The translations under genes were made by a program, and so were the position numbers. From contig NZ_NCSM01000022.1 of assembly GCF_002224125.1 (NCBI RefSeq), forward strand, positions 203,970 through 267,969: a stretch of 64,000 nt of DNA, given 5' to 3'. The stretch is from Streptomyces sp. NBS 14/10 (GTDB lineage: Bacteria > Actinomycetota > Actinomycetes > Streptomycetales > Streptomycetaceae). The notes beneath the pieces are model-generated. The model made no database searches and was not told the DNA's origin. It worked only from the letters and a program-made list of their open reading frames with translations. Of the stretch, positions 36,735 through 45,236 are shown one piece after another (positions within the stretch are counted from its first letter, which is position 1; every line of letters starts with the position of its first letter).

Positions 36735-36750
36735 ATGTTTACGTAAACAT
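36735..36750. promoter_or_regulatory. Perfect 16-bp palindrome ATGTTTACGTAAACAT (LacI-family operator)
   Basis: A fully symmetric palindrome with central CG, the classic form of LacI-family operators. It sits between the galactan operon and the divergent LacI gene, so one regulator could control both. Together with the site at 36689 it suggests cooperative binding. A TTGACG hexamer lies at 36723-36728, beside it on the plus strand. Confidence 0.85.
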
Positions 36751-36841
36751 CTGGTGGCGGCATGTCTACACTGCCCGAATGTCGACGGTCAAGGGTCGTC
36801 GTACGACGATTCCGCAACACTGCGGATGAAAGGGGGCAAGG

Positions 36842-37969
36842 GTGGACACAACGGACAGCGAATCAGCCTCGGCGAGTACACCGCAGATCCGGGCTGGGGC
36901 GGGGGCGAGGGCTGGGGCCGGGGCCGGGGCCACGCGCGCCGACCGGCGGGTCCAGCGCGCTTCCATGGCGGATGTCGCCCGCCTGGCCGGTGTCTCCTCG
37001 CAGACGGTCTCCCGGGTCTCCAACGGCTACTCGGGGGTGACCGAAGAGACCCGGCAGCAGGTGCTCGCGGCGATGAAGGAGCTGGGCTACCGGCCCAACA
37101 GCGCCGCCCGGGCGCTCAAACGCGGCGAGTTCCGCACCATCGGCGTCATCACCTTCTCCCTCGCCACCACCGGGAATGTGCGCACCCTTGAGGCCATCGC
37201 CACCTCCGCGGCCCACGAGGGCTACGCCGTGACACTCCTGCCCGTCGCGGTCCCCACCCAGGACGAGGTGCGCGGCGCCTTCTCCCGGCTCGGGGAGCTC
37301 GCCGTCGACGCCGTCATCGTCATCATGGAAGTGCATCTCCTCGACACCGCCACCGTCTCACTGCCGCCCAACGTCCAGGTCGTCGTGGCCGATTCGGACG
37401 CGGGCGACCGCTACAGCGTCGTCGACACCGACCAGGGCGGCGGCACCCGCGCCGCCGTACGCCACCTCCTCGACCTCGGCCACCGCACGGTGTGGCACCT
37501 GGCCGGCCCCCAGGAGTCCTTCGCCGCGCAGCGCCGCACCGACGCATGGCGCGTCACCCTCACCGACGCGGGGTGTCCGCCACCGCCCCTGGTCCGGGGC
37601 GACTGGTCCGCGGAGTCCGGCTACCAGGCCGGCCTGCGCCTCGCCGACGAGGCCGACTGCACGGCGGTGTTCGCCGCCAACGACCAGATGGCGCTCGGCC
37701 TGCTGCGGGCCCTGCACGAACGCGGCCGGAGGGTGCCCGAGGACGTCAGCGTCATCGGCTTCGACGACATCCCCGAGGCCGGCTCCTTCCTGCCGCCCCT
37801 GACCACCGTCCACCAGGACTTCGCGGAGGTGGGGCGGCGCTGTGTCGAGGGGGTGCTGCGACAGATGCGGGAGGACGTGGCGGAACCCGGCACCACGCTG
37901 GTCCCGACCCGGCTCGTGGTACGCGGCAGCACGGCGTCACCGCCGTCGCACCACCTCCGCCGTCAGTAG
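36842..37969 (+). CDS. LacI-family regulator of the galactan locus
   Basis: 375 residues. After a ~40-residue tail built largely of Ala, Gly and Arg repeats comes a standard LacI HTH (SMADVARLAGVSSQTVSRVSNG), the hinge region YRPNSAARALKRG, and an effector domain ending with VIGFDDIPEAGSFLPPLTTV. It is divergent from the galactan importer operon with two palindromic operators between them, so it is most likely the local repressor, released by a galactose-containing inducer. The start is GTG 36842, preceded by AAAGGGGG. Its 3' end nearly touches a convergent kinase gene. Confidence 0.88.
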   Translation: MDTTDSESASASTPQIRAGAGARAGAGAGATRADRRVQRASMADVARLAGVSSQTVSRVSNGYSGVTEETRQQVLAAMKELGYRPNSAARALKRGEFRTIGVITFSLATTGNVRTLEAIATSAAHEGYAVTLLPVAVPTQDEVRGAFSRLGELAVDAVIVIMEVHLLDTATVSLPPNVQVVVADSDAGDRYSVVDTDQGGGTRAAVRHLLDLGHRTVWHLAGPQESFAAQRRTDAWRVTLTDAGCPPPPLVRGDWSAESGYQAGLRLADEADCTAVFAANDQMALGLLRALHERGRRVPEDVSVIGFDDIPEAGSFLPPLTTVHQDFAEVGRRCVEGVLRQMREDVAEPGTTLVPTRLVVRGSTASPPSHHLRRQ

Positions 37970-37985
37970 CGTCGGGTGGGCGGGG

Positions 37986-40262
37986 TCAGGTGAGCCTCCA
38001 GAGTGCCAGGTAGTAGTCCAGGGATTCGACCAGGAGCTTGTTGTCGGGGCTGAAGGCGAGGGCGTCCGCGAAGACATCACCCGACCCGGTCGACGACAGA
38101 GCCTCCGCCACTGACTCGGTGCTGTCGTCCAATGTGCGGATGGGGTTCCAGGTGGCGGTGGACCAGATCTGGACCGCCCCGCCCCGCTCGCTGGCGGCCA
38201 GGGACTTGCCGTCCGGGCTGAACGCCACGGAGCCGATCATCTGCGAGGTGAAGGTCAGGGTCTCGATCTCCTTGCGGCTGCCGGTGTCCCAGAGCCTCAC
38301 CCCTTCGGTCCCGGCGTCGGCCGCGACGACCTTGCCGTCCGGGCTGAGCGCGAGGTCGTACAGGCCGTCCTTGCCCCCCTGGACGGTGGCGGTGATGCTC
38401 CGCCGGCCGATGTCCCAGAAGTGCAGCTTGTTTTCCGTGGTGGAGGCGATAAGAGTGCGGCCGTCCCGGCTGAACACGACGGACGCCACCCATCCCGTGT
38501 TCACATCCGTCGTGGGGCCCATGGGGTCGACAAGGGTGGCGATCTTGTCGCGGGACCTGACATCCCACACCGTGATGGTGGTGTTCGAGCTGTACGCCAG
38601 GGTCTTTCCGTCCCGGCTGAACGACACCGAGTCGTACTCGGAGTCCTTCTGGTTCTTGTCGCCGTGGAGCGTGGCCACCTTCTTACCGGGCACGACGTCC
38701 CACAGCGTGATCGTCGCGTAGTCGTCGATGGAGGCGAGGAGCGACCCGTCGGGGCTGAACGCCACGTCCCCGGTGGCGTTGTCGCTCCCTCCCTCGCCGG
38801 GCGGGCTGAGGATCGCCGCCAGCTTCATGGAGGGGCTGTGCCGCAGCTCCACGCCGCCGTCCAGGTCCCCGAGGGCGATGAACCTGCCGTCCGGGCTGAA
38901 CTCCACGGCGGTCAGCATGGAGTGCAACTTGTTGGACAGGGTGACCAAGGGCGTCCGCCCGGCGGCGGTCGACCCGGGTCGCGACGCGCTCGGGCTCGGG
39001 CTCGCCGTCTGCGACGGCGATGTGCTCGACGACGAGGACGCCCCGGAACCCCCCTTGGCCGAGGACCCGGAGAACCGGTCCACGGCGAGCGGGACGGCGA
39101 CGGCGGCGGTGACACCGGCGCCCAGCGCGCCGAGCAGGAAAACGCGCCGACTCGCACGCCGAACCCCAGCGGGATCGTCCGCCGGGCGGTCGGGGTGCTG
39201 TGGAGCCGCGGTCGGGGCTGCGGTCGGGGCCGCGGTCGGGGCTACGTGCAGGTCCACGGGCAGGTCCGTGGGCGGGTCCACGGGCAGGCGGGCGGTGCCG
39301 TCCGCTCCTGGCTCGGCGCGCAGGACGACCGTCCCGGCCCCGGATTCCACAAGCGCGCCACCGTCCTCGGGCAGACCGAGGACCCGGGCGATCTCGGCCT
39401 GCTGCGCGTCGATCAGGTCGTGTACGGCGGCGGGCCAGGGTCGCGCGGACGGGGCGAGTTGCCCGACGAGCTCCAGGATCCCGGCCGGAGTGGGCCGCTG
39501 GGACGGATCCTTGTCCAGACACCGTTCGACGAGCCCGCGCAACTCGTCCGGGACCGGGGCGAGATCGGGTTCGCTGTGCACGACGTTGTAGAGCATCTGC
39601 AGCGTGGAAGAACCGGCGAACGGGACCCGCCCGGTGCACGCCTGGAACAGCACCGCACCGAGCGAGAACACATCGCTGGCCGGGGTGAGTTCACGGCTCT
39701 CCGCCTGTTCCGGCGACATGAAGGCGGGTGAGCCGACCAGCCAGCCCGTATGGGTGATCTTGGTGATGTTCTCGCTGTCGATCGCCCGTGCGATGCCGAA
39801 GTCGATGACCCGCGGCCCGTCGGCGGCGAGCAGCACATTGGACGGCTTGAGATCGCGGTGGATCAGCCCGGCCCGGTGGATCTCGGCCAGCGCCGCGGCG
39901 AGCCCCGCGGCCAGGCGCACCGTCGACTCGGGCGGCAACGGAGCGACGTTTTCGGCGACTTGTCCCAGTGCCGGGCCCGGTACGAACACAGAGGCCAGCC
40001 ACGGCAGCGGCGCGTCCGCGTCCGCGTCGACCACCGCGGCCGTATACGCGCCGGACACCTTGCGGGACGCCTCCACCTCGCGGCGGAAGCGCGTACGGAA
40101 CCCGTCGTCCTCCACGAACTGCGAGCGCACCACCTTGACCGCGACCAGGCGCCCGTCCGGCGCGACACCGAGCAGCACCCGTCCCATGCCGCCCCGGCCC
40201 AGCTCGGCCACCAGCCGGTACGGACCGGCCACCGGCCGGTCCGCCTCCCCCATCAGCTCCAT
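37986..40262 (-). CDS. Membrane Ser/Thr protein kinase with WD40 propeller
   Basis: 758 residues. The kinase domain (about 15-280) is complete: glycine loop GRGGMG, the ATP-binding Lys in VAVKVV, catalytic HRDLKPSNV near 137 and DFG in VIDFGIA, then SPEQ in the activation region. A linker with PTAAPTAAPTAAP leads to one membrane segment (VFLLGALGAGVTAAVAVPLAV, near 375-395), a Ser-rich stalk and five to seven WD40-like repeats, each with SPDG or SRDG turns and LWD/VWD endings. This is the Pkn-type membrane kinase with an outward WD40 sensor common in Streptomyces. It lies 87 bp beyond the polyketide synthase gene on the same strand; a link is possible but not shown. Confidence 0.88.
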   Translation of the reverse strand: MELMGEADRPVAGPYRLVAELGRGGMGRVLLGVAPDGRLVAVKVVRSQFVEDDGFRTRFRREVEASRKVSGAYTAAVVDADADAPLPWLASVFVPGPALGQVAENVAPLPPESTVRLAAGLAAALAEIHRAGLIHRDLKPSNVLLAADGPRVIDFGIARAIDSENITKITHTGWLVGSPAFMSPEQAESRELTPASDVFSLGAVLFQACTGRVPFAGSSTLQMLYNVVHSEPDLAPVPDELRGLVERCLDKDPSQRPTPAGILELVGQLAPSARPWPAAVHDLIDAQQAEIARVLGLPEDGGALVESGAGTVVLRAEPGADGTARLPVDPPTDLPVDLHVAPTAAPTAAPTAAPQHPDRPADDPAGVRRASRRVFLLGALGAGVTAAVAVPLAVDRFSGSSAKGGSGASSSSSTSPSQTASPSPSASRPGSTAAGRTPLVTLSNKLHSMLTAVEFSPDGRFIALGDLDGGVELRHSPSMKLAAILSPPGEGGSDNATGDVAFSPDGSLLASIDDYATITLWDVVPGKKVATLHGDKNQKDSEYDSVSFSRDGKTLAYSSNTTITVWDVRSRDKIATLVDPMGPTTDVNTGWVASVVFSRDGRTLIASTTENKLHFWDIGRRSITATVQGGKDGLYDLALSPDGKVVAADAGTEGVRLWDTGSRKEIETLTFTSQMIGSVAFSPDGKSLAASERGGAVQIWSTATWNPIRTLDDSTESVAEALSSTGSGDVFADALAFSPDNKLLVESLDYYLALWRLT

Positions 40263-40283
40263 CGGCCCTCTCCGACTCGTCGT

Positions 40284-40342
40284 TGCCTGCGGACAGTGGA
40301 TCCTGTCACGCCCCGTGTGTGCAAGGGATGTTGTCGCAGGCA
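40284..40342 (-). terminator. Inverted repeats after the polyketide synthase gene
   Basis: TGCCTGCG (40284-40291) pairs with CGCAGGCA (40335-40342), and an inner GACAG/CTGTC pair (40292-40307) lies between them. The element sits between the stop codon of the PKS gene and the start of the kinase gene, so it may end transcription of the biosynthetic operon. Confidence 0.4.
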
Positions 40343-40349
40343 GGGCCGC

Positions 40350-43300
40350 TCAGCAGGGTGCCCCCGGGCCGTCCAGGGCTCGGCGCACCTGGTGTGCCAG
40401 GGCCGAGGCATGGGGCTCGGTCAGCATGGTCCAGTGCTTGCCCGAGCACGGCAGTACGGTCAGCCCGCCGGGGTGCAGCGCGCTCAGCCAGGTGTTCAGC
40501 CGCGCCTCGGTCCGGTGGGTGAGCCCGGCCTTGAACAGCACCGTACGGCACGCCACCGGCCTCGGCCGATAGCCCAGCATGGCCCGCAGATAGGCCCGGA
40601 AGACCCGGCTCGCCCCGGGCACCGACCGCACCGTACGGCCCGCGGGCCCGATCTGGAGGGCGACCAGCGCCTGGTGCCACAGGCCCGCGGCGAGGTGCTG
40701 GGGGGCGGAGCCCAGGGGGCGGCCGCCGCTGTCCGGTGCGAAACCGTCAAGGAACAGCAGCAGTTCCACCCGCTCACCGGCCCGCTCCAGCTGCGCCGCC
40801 ATCTCGTGGGCCACCAGGCCGCCCACGGACCAGCCGCCCACCGCGTACGGGCCGTGCGGCCGCACCGCGCGCAACACGCGGATGTGGTGAGCGGCCAGCT
40901 CCTCGACGCGGTCGGGGGTGCGCACGCCGCCCAGCAGCCCCGGGGCGTCGATCCCGTATACGGGCCGGTCCCCGCCGACGGCCCGGGCGAACTCCCGGTA
41001 GCACAGCGCGCTCCCGGCGGCGGGGGCGGCGAGGAAGAGGGGCGTGCCGTGGCCGCCCTCCTGGAAGCGGACCAGCTCGCGGGGGCCTGCCGGGGTCCGC
41101 TGCGGCCGGGTGTCCCCGGTCTCTCCTACCGCCCTGGCGTCCCGGGCCAGCGCGGTCAGTCGGCCAAAGGTCGGCTGTTCCAGGAACTCCGCCAAGGGGA
41201 CGGTGATCCCCAGTTCTTCATGGACCCGGCCGCGCAGCCGTACCGCCATGAGCGAATCGCCGCCCAGGGCGAAGAAGTCGTCCTCGTCGTGTGCCGAGGC
41301 CGTACCCAGGAGCCGGTTCCAGATCGGCGCTAATCCCACCTCTGTGACCGGAATTTGGGCGTCCGACGCCACTCGCGGATCCTGACCAACGACCAGCGCT
41401 TCGTCGGCCATCGCTTCGTCGACCGATGCCAGCAGGACCGCGTGGTCCGCCGAGGGCCGCTGCGCCACCGCGACATCCGAGAACCCGGCGTCGTCGAGCG
41501 CCTGCCGCCATCCGTGGGCGGGCAGATGGACGGAGTCGGTGCGCAGGTCGTCCTCGAAGTCCCACCAGCCGGGCGCAAGGCCCCACATGAAGTGGGTCCA
41601 CAGCGCCACCCGGGTGACCTCGACCGCCCCCAGCCAGCCGCCCGCGGCCAGCAGCCACCTGAGCCTGTGCAGTGTCGCCGGCACATCGGGCACCACATGA
41701 AGGGCGTTATAGGCGAGCACGATGTCGAAGCCGCCACTGGGAAACCCCTGGGCGCCCAAGTCCTGCCCCAGGTCGAGCCGGGCGCACCGGAACTGTGACT
41801 GCCCCAGCTCGGCCGCGCGTTCCCGGGCGCGGCGCACGGCGAGGCCACTGATGTCGGTGAAGGTGTAGAGGTCCTGGGGATGAGCCGGCCAGGACTCCAG
41901 CACCCGCCAGGTGAGTTCCCCGCTTCCGCCGCCGACCTCGAGCACGCGCAGCGGCCGGTCCGCCCCGCTCGGCCCCCGGCTCGTGGCCACGGCCGCCGCC
42001 AACTGGTCGAGGCAAGGTCCCGCGTCGGCGACGTCAACCGTGTTGTCCATCAGACAGGCGCGCAGAAATGTGTCGTCGCCGTCCGGGTAGAGCACGGAGA
42101 CCGGCTCGCGGTCGCCGGCCAGCACCTGGGGGTACGCGTCCGCGCAGTGGTCGAGCATCCGGCGCAGCCCGCGCATCTCGTCGAGACCGGCTGGGTCGAG
42201 GGCTGAGCGCAGCCGCTCCTCGATGTCGTCGGGGACCTGGAGGTGGCGTCCGCCCGGGGCCGTGTTCGTCGGCTCCGCTTTAAGGAAACCGTGCTCGGTC
42301 ATGGCCCGGACCATCAGCCGGGCCGGGCCGGTCAGCTTTCCGTCCCCGGCGAGGCGATCCGTCAGCTCCGCTTCGCCCACGGCGTCACCGGGCGCGAGGC
42401 GGCCGATCCGCAGCCCGAGCCGGGTGGCCAGGGCCGCGGTGTACGTGTCGAGTCGGTGCACCAGATCGGGCCGCTCGGACAGCGTGGGCCGGTCCGCCGC
42501 CGACGGGTCCCGCAGTCCCTCGGCGAGCCGCCGCGCCGTCGCCACGTGCGCCTTCGCCACGTACGGCAGGCGCGGGGCCGGGCCCGATACGGCAGGAGCC
42601 CGTACGACCTCGCTCGCGGGCTGGTCGATGCCGGTACCGGTGCCGCAGGGCCTGGAGTCCAGGGGGTGGGGCGGCAGGGAGCAGCGCTGCCGGGACCCGC
42701 CCGCGAACTGCCCGACCTCCACGCTCAGCCCGGCCTCCCAGAGCCTGCCGACCGCTTCCAGGACCCGCGCCTCGGCGTCGTCCGTCGCGCCGTCGAGCAG
42801 CGGGACCGTGAGGTGGCGCGCGGTGTGGCGGGGGTGGTCGCGTACCGCCCGGCTCATGGAGGCGCCGGGACCGAGTTCGACGAACACCTCGGCGCCGCCC
42901 GACAGCAGCGTGTCCAGGCCCTGTCGCAGCCGTACGGTGTCCGTCAGCTGGGCGGCCCAGTAGTCGGCCGATGCCATCTCCTCGGGGGTGGCCCAGCCGC
43001 CGGTCACGTTGGACACCAGGGGTGTCCGCGGTGCCTTCGCGGCCAGCCGCGCCACGCGGGCGCGCAGCGCGGCGGCGGCCGGGGCCATCTGCGGGGAGTG
43101 GAAGGCCCTGCGGGTCTCCAGCAGGCGGATGGGCCAGCCGTCCAGCAGTTCGGCGAGCCGCTGGACCGCCTCCGGCGGGCCGGAGAGGATCAGGCGGTCG
43201 TGGCCGTCCACGGCCACCGCCGGCCGGGGCTCGGGCAGTTGGGTCAGCGCCTGGGTCACGGCCTCGCGGGCGCCGTCCCGTACGAGCTCGACGGCGAGCA

Positions 43301-45236
43301 TCCGGCCGGGGGCGGTGTCCCGGGTGGCCAGCGCCCGGGTGTGCACCAGGCGCAGCGCGTCGGGGAGTTCCCACACACCGGCCGCGAGGGCGGCCGCGTA
43401 CTCGCCGATGCTGTTGCCCATCACGGCGCTCGGCCGGATGTCCCAGCCGTCCAGGGTGCGGGTGAGGGCGTGTCCGAGGGCGAAGAGACCGAGCTGCTGG
43501 TGGACGGGGTCGTGGTACCACTCCGCCGGTGTCCGTGGGCTCAGCAGGGGCGACAGATCCGTATCGGCCTCCTGCCGGGCCCAGTCGCGTACCTCGTCGA
43601 AGGCCCCGGCGAACGCGGGCAGCACGGCGTACGCCCCGGCGGCGGCTCCGCCCGGGCGCAGGGTGCCCTGCCCGGGGTAGAGGAAGGCGACCCCGGTCGG
43701 CTCGGGTGTCGCCTGGCCGTCCGGCAGATCCGGCAGGGGCTCCCCGAGCGCTTCGGCGGCCCGCGCCACATCGCGGGCGACGACGGTGGCGCGGTGTACG
43801 TACCGGCGCCGGCCGTCGGCGAGGGTGCGCGCCACCTCGTCCAGCCGCGGCGCCGGGTCGTCCCGCAGCCGCTGGGCCAGCTCGCTCCGGGCGGTGCGCA
43901 ACGCCTCGGGCGAAGCGGCGGACACCGTGAGCAGGCGTGGCCCGCGTGCGCCCGCGCGGGTGGCGGGCGGTGTCGGGGCGGCCTCCAGGACGGCGTGCGC
44001 GTTGGTCCCGCCGACGCCGAAGGAGCTGACGCCGGCGAGCGCCGGCCGGCCCTCGGGCCACGGGCCGTGGCGGTCGGCGACGGTGAACGGTGTGGTTTCG
44101 AGCTTCATCAGCGGGTTGGGCCGCCGGAAGTGCGCGGTCGGCACCAGCTCCCGGTGCCGGAGCAGCAGCGCCGTCTTGATCAGGCCGCTGACGCCGGAGG
44201 CCGAGCCGGTGTGCCCGATATTGCCCTTGACCGCGCCCAGGACACAGGTCCCCACGGTGTCCGTGGTGGTACGGAACGCGGCGGTGAGCGCGGCCACTTC
44301 GACCGGGTCGCCCAGCCGGGTGGCGGTGCCGTGTGCCTCGAGGTGGCCGATGTCCGCCGGGTCGGCATCGGCCCGGCCCAGGGCCGCCAGGATGACATCG
44401 CGCTGCCCGCCCGGCGAGGGCGCGGTGAACCCGGCCTTGTCTCCCCCGTCGTTGTTGATGGCCGTGCCCCGGATGACGGCCACCACCTGGTCGCCGTCGC
44501 GCAGCGCGTCCTCCAGCCGGCGCAGCACCACCACGCCCGCGCCCGAGCTGGAGACGGTGCCCGCGGCGGCGGCGTCGAACGGGCGGCAGTATCCGTCGGG
44601 CGACAGGATGCCGCCCTCCTCGTACACATAGCCCGTCACCTGCGGGAAGAAGAGCCCCACGCCCCCGGCCAGCGCGGCGTCGCACTCGTATCCGAGCAGG
44701 CTCTGCACCGCCTGGTGCACCGCGACCAGCGAGGTGGAGCAGGCGGTCTGCACCGTCAGCGCGGGGCCGGTGAGCCGGAGTTTGTACGCGGCCCGGGTCG
44801 CCAGGAAGTCCTTGTCGCGGCCGAGGGTCTGGCTGACGAGCTCTTCCTGCGAGGCGCCCAGGGGCACGGCGTCGCATCCGGCGAACACCCCGATCGGGCC
44901 CGGGAAGCGGTGCGGGTCGATGGCCGCGTCGTCCAGGGCGGTACTGGCACACTCCAGGAACACCCGCTGCTGTGGGTCGATGCCACGGGCCTCGCCGAGG
45001 CTGTAGCCGAAGTACGACCAGTCGAACCGGTCGGCTCCGGCCACCACTCCGCGCGCGGCCACGAAGTCCGGCCGCTCCGCGAGCCGTCGGTCGACACCCG
45101 CGGCGGCGAGCTGGTCCGGGGTGAAGCGGGAGACGGTGTCCCGGCCGGCCACCAGGTTGTCCCAGAACGCGCGGACGTCCCCGGCGCCCGGCAGTCGGCA
45201 GGCCATGCCGACGATGGCCACGGCGTCCTCATGCAT
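40350..45236 (-). CDS. Polyketide synthase module KS-AT-methyltransferase-ACP-thioesterase, epoxyketone type
   Basis: 1628 residues. Domains in order: KS (about 1-430; active Cys in TACSTSL near 165, His in EAHGTAT near 299 and GNIGHTG near 340); AT (about 520-830; GNSIGEY near 609, where His of the usual GHSxGE is Asn; RAFHS near 711, the malonyl-type pattern); methyltransferase (about 930-1290; VLEVGGGSG near 1101); ACP (LGGDSL near 1327); thioesterase (GGWSVGG near 1470, His in GKHWTM near 1601). No KR, DH or ER is present. One malonate extension of the peptide followed by alpha-methylation and hydrolysis would give a beta-keto acid. This is the architecture of EpxE-type synthases. The ATG at 45236 overlaps the NRPS stop by eight bases; GGGGG lies nine bases before it. 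An in-frame TTA codon is at 41331. Confidence 0.9.
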   Translation of the reverse strand: MHEDAVAIVGMACRLPGAGDVRAFWDNLVAGRDTVSRFTPDQLAAAGVDRRLAERPDFVAARGVVAGADRFDWSYFGYSLGEARGIDPQQRVFLECASTALDDAAIDPHRFPGPIGVFAGCDAVPLGASQEELVSQTLGRDKDFLATRAAYKLRLTGPALTVQTACSTSLVAVHQAVQSLLGYECDAALAGGVGLFFPQVTGYVYEEGGILSPDGYCRPFDAAAAGTVSSSGAGVVVLRRLEDALRDGDQVVAVIRGTAINNDGGDKAGFTAPSPGGQRDVILAALGRADADPADIGHLEAHGTATRLGDPVEVAALTAAFRTTTDTVGTCVLGAVKGNIGHTGSASGVSGLIKTALLLRHRELVPTAHFRRPNPLMKLETTPFTVADRHGPWPEGRPALAGVSSFGVGGTNAHAVLEAAPTPPATRAGARGPRLLTVSAASPEALRTARSELAQRLRDDPAPRLDEVARTLADGRRRYVHRATVVARDVARAAEALGEPLPDLPDGQATPEPTGVAFLYPGQGTLRPGGAAAGAYAVLPAFAGAFDEVRDWARQEADTDLSPLLSPRTPAEWYHDPVHQQLGLFALGHALTRTLDGWDIRPSAVMGNSIGEYAAALAAGVWELPDALRLVHTRALATRDTAPGRMLAVELVRDGAREAVTQALTQLPEPRPAVAVDGHDRLILSGPPEAVQRLAELLDGWPIRLLETRRAFHSPQMAPAAAALRARVARLAAKAPRTPLVSNVTGGWATPEEMASADYWAAQLTDTVRLRQGLDTLLSGGAEVFVELGPGASMSRAVRDHPRHTARHLTVPLLDGATDDAEARVLEAVGRLWEAGLSVEVGQFAGGSRQRCSLPPHPLDSRPCGTGTGIDQPASEVVRAPAVSGPAPRLPYVAKAHVATARRLAEGLRDPSAADRPTLSERPDLVHRLDTYTAALATRLGLRIGRLAPGDAVGEAELTDRLAGDGKLTGPARLMVRAMTEHGFLKAEPTNTAPGGRHLQVPDDIEERLRSALDPAGLDEMRGLRRMLDHCADAYPQVLAGDREPVSVLYPDGDDTFLRACLMDNTVDVADAGPCLDQLAAAVATSRGPSGADRPLRVLEVGGGSGELTWRVLESWPAHPQDLYTFTDISGLAVRRARERAAELGQSQFRCARLDLGQDLGAQGFPSGGFDIVLAYNALHVVPDVPATLHRLRWLLAAGGWLGAVEVTRVALWTHFMWGLAPGWWDFEDDLRTDSVHLPAHGWRQALDDAGFSDVAVAQRPSADHAVLLASVDEAMADEALVVGQDPRVASDAQIPVTEVGLAPIWNRLLGTASAHDEDDFFALGGDSLMAVRLRGRVHEELGITVPLAEFLEQPTFGRLTALARDARAVGETGDTRPQRTPAGPRELVRFQEGGHGTPLFLAAPAAGSALCYREFARAVGGDRPVYGIDAPGLLGGVRTPDRVEELAAHHIRVLRAVRPHGPYAVGGWSVGGLVAHEMAAQLERAGERVELLLFLDGFAPDSGGRPLGSAPQHLAAGLWHQALVALQIGPAGRTVRSVPGASRVFRAYLRAMLGYRPRPVACRTVLFKAGLTHRTEARLNTWLSALHPGGLTVLPCSGKHWTMLTEPHASALAHQVRRALDGPGAPC

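Noticed and set aside
42281..42283. Further TTA codon in the PKS gene (TAA on the plus strand)
   Set aside because: Out of frame relative to the stop codon at 40350, like the ones at 46160 (NRPS) and 59284 (flavoenzyme).
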